Assembly: GCA_001412365.1 (NCBI GenBank)
Contig: LKUE01000406.1
Span: forward strand, 1-7,840
Length of the DNA: 7,840 nucleotides
Source of the DNA: Desulfuromonas sp. SDB
GTDB taxonomy: Bacteria > SDB-A
Direction: 5' to 3'
Shown here: positions 6,136 through 7,840 of the stretch, piece by piece
Numbering within the stretch: position 1 is the first letter of the stretch
Layout: every line of letters starts with the position of its first letter
Notes under the pieces: model-generated
What the model was told of the DNA's origin: nothing
Seen by the model: the letters and a program-made list of their open reading frames with translations, nothing else
Database searches by the model: none
Position numbers and translations under genes: made by a program

Positions 6136-7284
6136 CTTTTTGGAAATTTTATTAAACTGCTCTACTACTTGATCCTGGTCACTTTCTTTAAGTTCAGGAT
6201 AAAGGGGAAGGGTTATCAATTGCTTCCATACCTTTTCAGTATGGGGAAGTCTTATTTTACCGTATCTACTACGGTAATAGGGATGAAGATGGAGGGGTAA
6301 GTAGTGAACTGATGCCCCGATACCGTTTTCTCTTAATTTTGTTATTATCTTATCCCTTAGTTCAGCAGGCACTCTGATTACAAAAATATGCCAGCTGTGA
6401 CCGGGATGATCGCAAGGTAACTTGATTAAATTACTATCCTGGAGGGCATGAAGATACCGTTGAGCTAATTTTTTTCTTTTTTTTAAAACATTATCAGCTT
6501 TTTTAAGCTGTACTCTGCCCAATGCAGCTTGAAATTCGGTTATTTTGCAATTAGTTCCCGGTTGGATAACCTGGGGATGAATACTGGTTTTATTTAAGCC
6601 CTGGTGTCGGTAAATCTGGTGGTATTTATACAATTGTTCATCATTGGTGCAAATTGCCCCGCCCTCACCGGTGGTTATTAGTTTTGCGGGGTGAAAACTG
6701 AAACAGGTAATCCGGGAATATTTTTGGCTGCCAACCTTAATAGCAGGATTAAATTCACTGCCCAGAGCATGAGCTGCATCCTCAATTACATCAATATTCC
6801 ATCTTCGGCAAATTTTTGATATCTCTTCCAGGGGAGATGGATATCCGGCAAAATGTACAGGTGTACATAGCATTAATTTATGTTTTCTATCTTTATGAGT
6901 GGGCAGTGTACTTTCTGAATAATGATAGTATTCATGTAAAGTTTGTTGTAAACTGTCCGCATCCATATCCAGGGTTTCCGGATTGATATCGGTGAAACAA
7001 ACTTCCCCCCCTAAATTTAAAGCTGAATTAGCAGTGGCGGCAAAGGTAAGACTGGTAGTGATGATATCGGTCTTTGAACTTACCCCTAAACTGGCATAAG
7101 CGGTTTGCAAAGCCATGGAACCCGATGATACAGCGGTAGTAAATTTACTGTGGACAAAATTTGAAAATTCTTTTTCAAATTCAGCTAACTGATCTCCCTG
7201 AGTTAATAAACCGGAATCAAGAACTTGCTTAATCGCTTCCAGCTCATTTCCGGTTAGACTATGACGGCTATAAGGAATAAACAT
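6130..7284 (-). CDS. pseC: PseC-like sugar-nucleotide aminotransferase (DegT/DnrJ/EryC1/StrS family)
   Basis: This is a PLP-dependent enzyme of the DegT family, 384 residues from the ATG at 7284, a usual family length. Seen in order: IPYSRHSL at the N-terminus, GLLTQG, SSGSMALQTAYASLGV (the PLP phosphate region), PVHFAGYP, EDAAHALGSE with the PLP-ring aspartate at 169, SFHPAKLITTGEGG with the Schiff-base lysine at 201, CKITEFQAALG, VHYLPLHLHPYYR and LPLYPELKESDQDQV. The PVHFAG, HPAK-ITTGEGG and LPLYP-DQD signatures fit PseC, which aminates a UDP-4-keto-6-deoxy-hexosamine using glutamate on the way to pseudaminic acid. The exact substrate is inferred, and a related 4-amino-sugar enzyme is possible. 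An upstream GTG at 7299 would add five residues but has no ribosome-binding site; the ATG puts IPYSR at the position usual in the family. A His/Lys-rich insertion lies near residues 116-138. No other sugar-pathway gene is in view. Confidence 0.9.
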   Translation of the reverse strand: MFIPYSRHSLTGNELEAIKQVLDSGLLTQGDQLAEFEKEFSNFVHSKFTTAVSSGSMALQTAYASLGVSSKTDIITTSLTFAATANSALNLGGEVCFTDINPETLDMDADSLQQTLHEYYHYSESTLPTHKDRKHKLMLCTPVHFAGYPSPLEEISKICRRWNIDVIEDAAHALGSEFNPAIKVGSQKYSRITCFSFHPAKLITTGEGGAICTNDEQLYKYHQIYRHQGLNKTSIHPQVIQPGTNCKITEFQAALGRVQLKKADNVLKKRKKLAQRYLHALQDSNLIKLPCDHPGHSWHIFVIRVPAELRDKIITKLRENGIGASVHYLPLHLHPYYRSRYGKIRLPHTEKVWKQLITLPLYPELKESDQDQVVEQFNKISKKI

Positions 7285-7403
7285 AATTTCTGATATCACA
7301 GTTTATACATTTAATCAACCTATCAATTTTCTCTGACCGCTTGCTTAATATGTTTATAGGTGATAAAAAATATATGGTCTTAAATCACTAATCAAAGGTA
7401 ATT

Positions 7404-7840
7404 ATGATTTCAGTTTGCTCACAATGCGGTGGAAAATTAAATATCCAGGTTTCACCTCAGGTGGTTCAATGTCCCTATTGCGGAAGTTCTGTAGAGGTGA
7501 AATCTCTGGATACAGAAGTATACGCGGTCAAACCGGTTATTGAAAAAAATGTGGCTTGGAATATTGTCCGCACCCATTTAGGCAGTATATCCTCACTTCA
7601 AGGTTTTCTGGTCCCCTTTACCAAGGGTAAGTATTTTTTGCCCTCCACCGATCAAGTTCCTGCCGGGTTAAAAATCATTGACGGGGAGAGATACTACAGC
7701 CGGGAAATCTCAGGATTTAAGACTATTCAAGCTTCCCATTGCAGCGCTTATGCTCCATATTGGTTTGCTCAAGGTGAATATGCAGATATTTGGCTGTCAG
7801 CAGTGGATGGGGAGATTTTTTTAATTAAAAAGGAAAATTT
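7404..7840 (+). CDS. Zinc-ribbon protein of unknown function (3' end missing)
   Basis: The frame is open from ATG 7404 to the right edge, giving 145 complete codons. An in-frame TAA at 7389-7391 makes this the first possible start; AAAGG about six bases upstream is a modest ribosome-binding site. The N-terminus reads MISVCSQCGG, and the cysteines at 5, 8, 23 and 26 (CxxC, 14 residues, CxxC) form a short zinc-ribbon. About residues 45-145 form a domain I do not recognise, with LQGFLVPFTKGKYF, DGERYYSREISGF and APYWFAQGEYADIW. No signal peptide or membrane segment is visible so far, so a cytoplasmic start is likely. The gene is divergent from the aminotransferase with 119 bp between starts, and no clear promoter was found there. 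Function is unknown; the ribbon may bind metal, nucleic acid or protein. Confidence 0.8.
   Translation, partial: MISVCSQCGGKLNIQVSPQVVQCPYCGSSVEVKSLDTEVYAVKPVIEKNVAWNIVRTHLGSISSLQGFLVPFTKGKYFLPSTDQVPAGLKIIDGERYYSREISGFKTIQASHCSAYAPYWFAQGEYADIWLSAVDGEIFLIKKEN

Noticed and set aside
7297-7299. GTG start giving an aminotransferase five residues longer
   Set aside because: There is no ribosome-binding site, and it would overlap a possible -10 (TATAAA on the minus strand at 7302-7307). The ATG at 7284 places IPYSR where the family expects it.
7341-7380. TTGCTT followed by AT-rich sequence as a promoter for the zinc-ribbon gene
   Set aside because: No -10 hexamer with a good match lies at 16-18 bases, so I could not support a site.

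Overview
This 7.84 kb window looks like chromosomal DNA from an uncultured bacterium that uses type IX secretion, of the FCB / WOR-3 / Cloacimonadota kind. That placement is an inference. It rests on three consecutive exported proteins ending in a type IX (Por) C-terminal sorting-like domain, on mosaic surface proteins built from beta-rich modules, and on very AT-rich spacers between moderate-GC genes. No rRNA, tRNA, CRISPR array, insertion sequence or phage gene was seen.

Layout. Positions 1-2247 (+) hold the 3' part of a large surface protein that runs in from the left edge: a jelly-roll (MAM / choice-of-anchor J-like) module, a CARDB-like Ig module, a kelch propeller and a sorting domain. 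It ends at a hairpin terminator. A 467-bp AT-rich gap follows. It carries a perfect-consensus sigma70 promoter, a possible 50-codon ORF and an 11-bp inverted repeat, and leads to a second exported protein at 2715-4817 (+): signal peptide, glutamine-amidotransferase-like fold, kelch propeller and sorting domain. After a strong terminator comes a third exported protein at 5037-6098 (+), which has only the amidotransferase-like module and a divergent sorting domain. A bidirectional terminator separates it from a convergent PseC-like sugar aminotransferase gene at 6130-7284 (-). A divergent gene at 7404 (+) encodes a zinc-ribbon protein of unknown role and runs off the right edge.

How the genes relate. 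The three exported proteins form a modular family. The middle gene combines the N-terminal module of the downstream gene with the kelch and sorting modules of the upstream gene. The kelch DNA of the first two genes is locally almost identical (70 of 71 bases at the peak), which points to recent duplication or gene conversion. Each appears to be its own transcription unit with its own terminator. They are best read as cell-surface or secreted proteins of unknown binding function. The PseC-like enzyme would make an amino sugar for surface glycans, but no other sugar-pathway gene is present to confirm this. The most unusual items are the module shuffling with near-identical kelch cores, and the long leader of the middle gene with its perfect promoter, small ORF and stem-loop.
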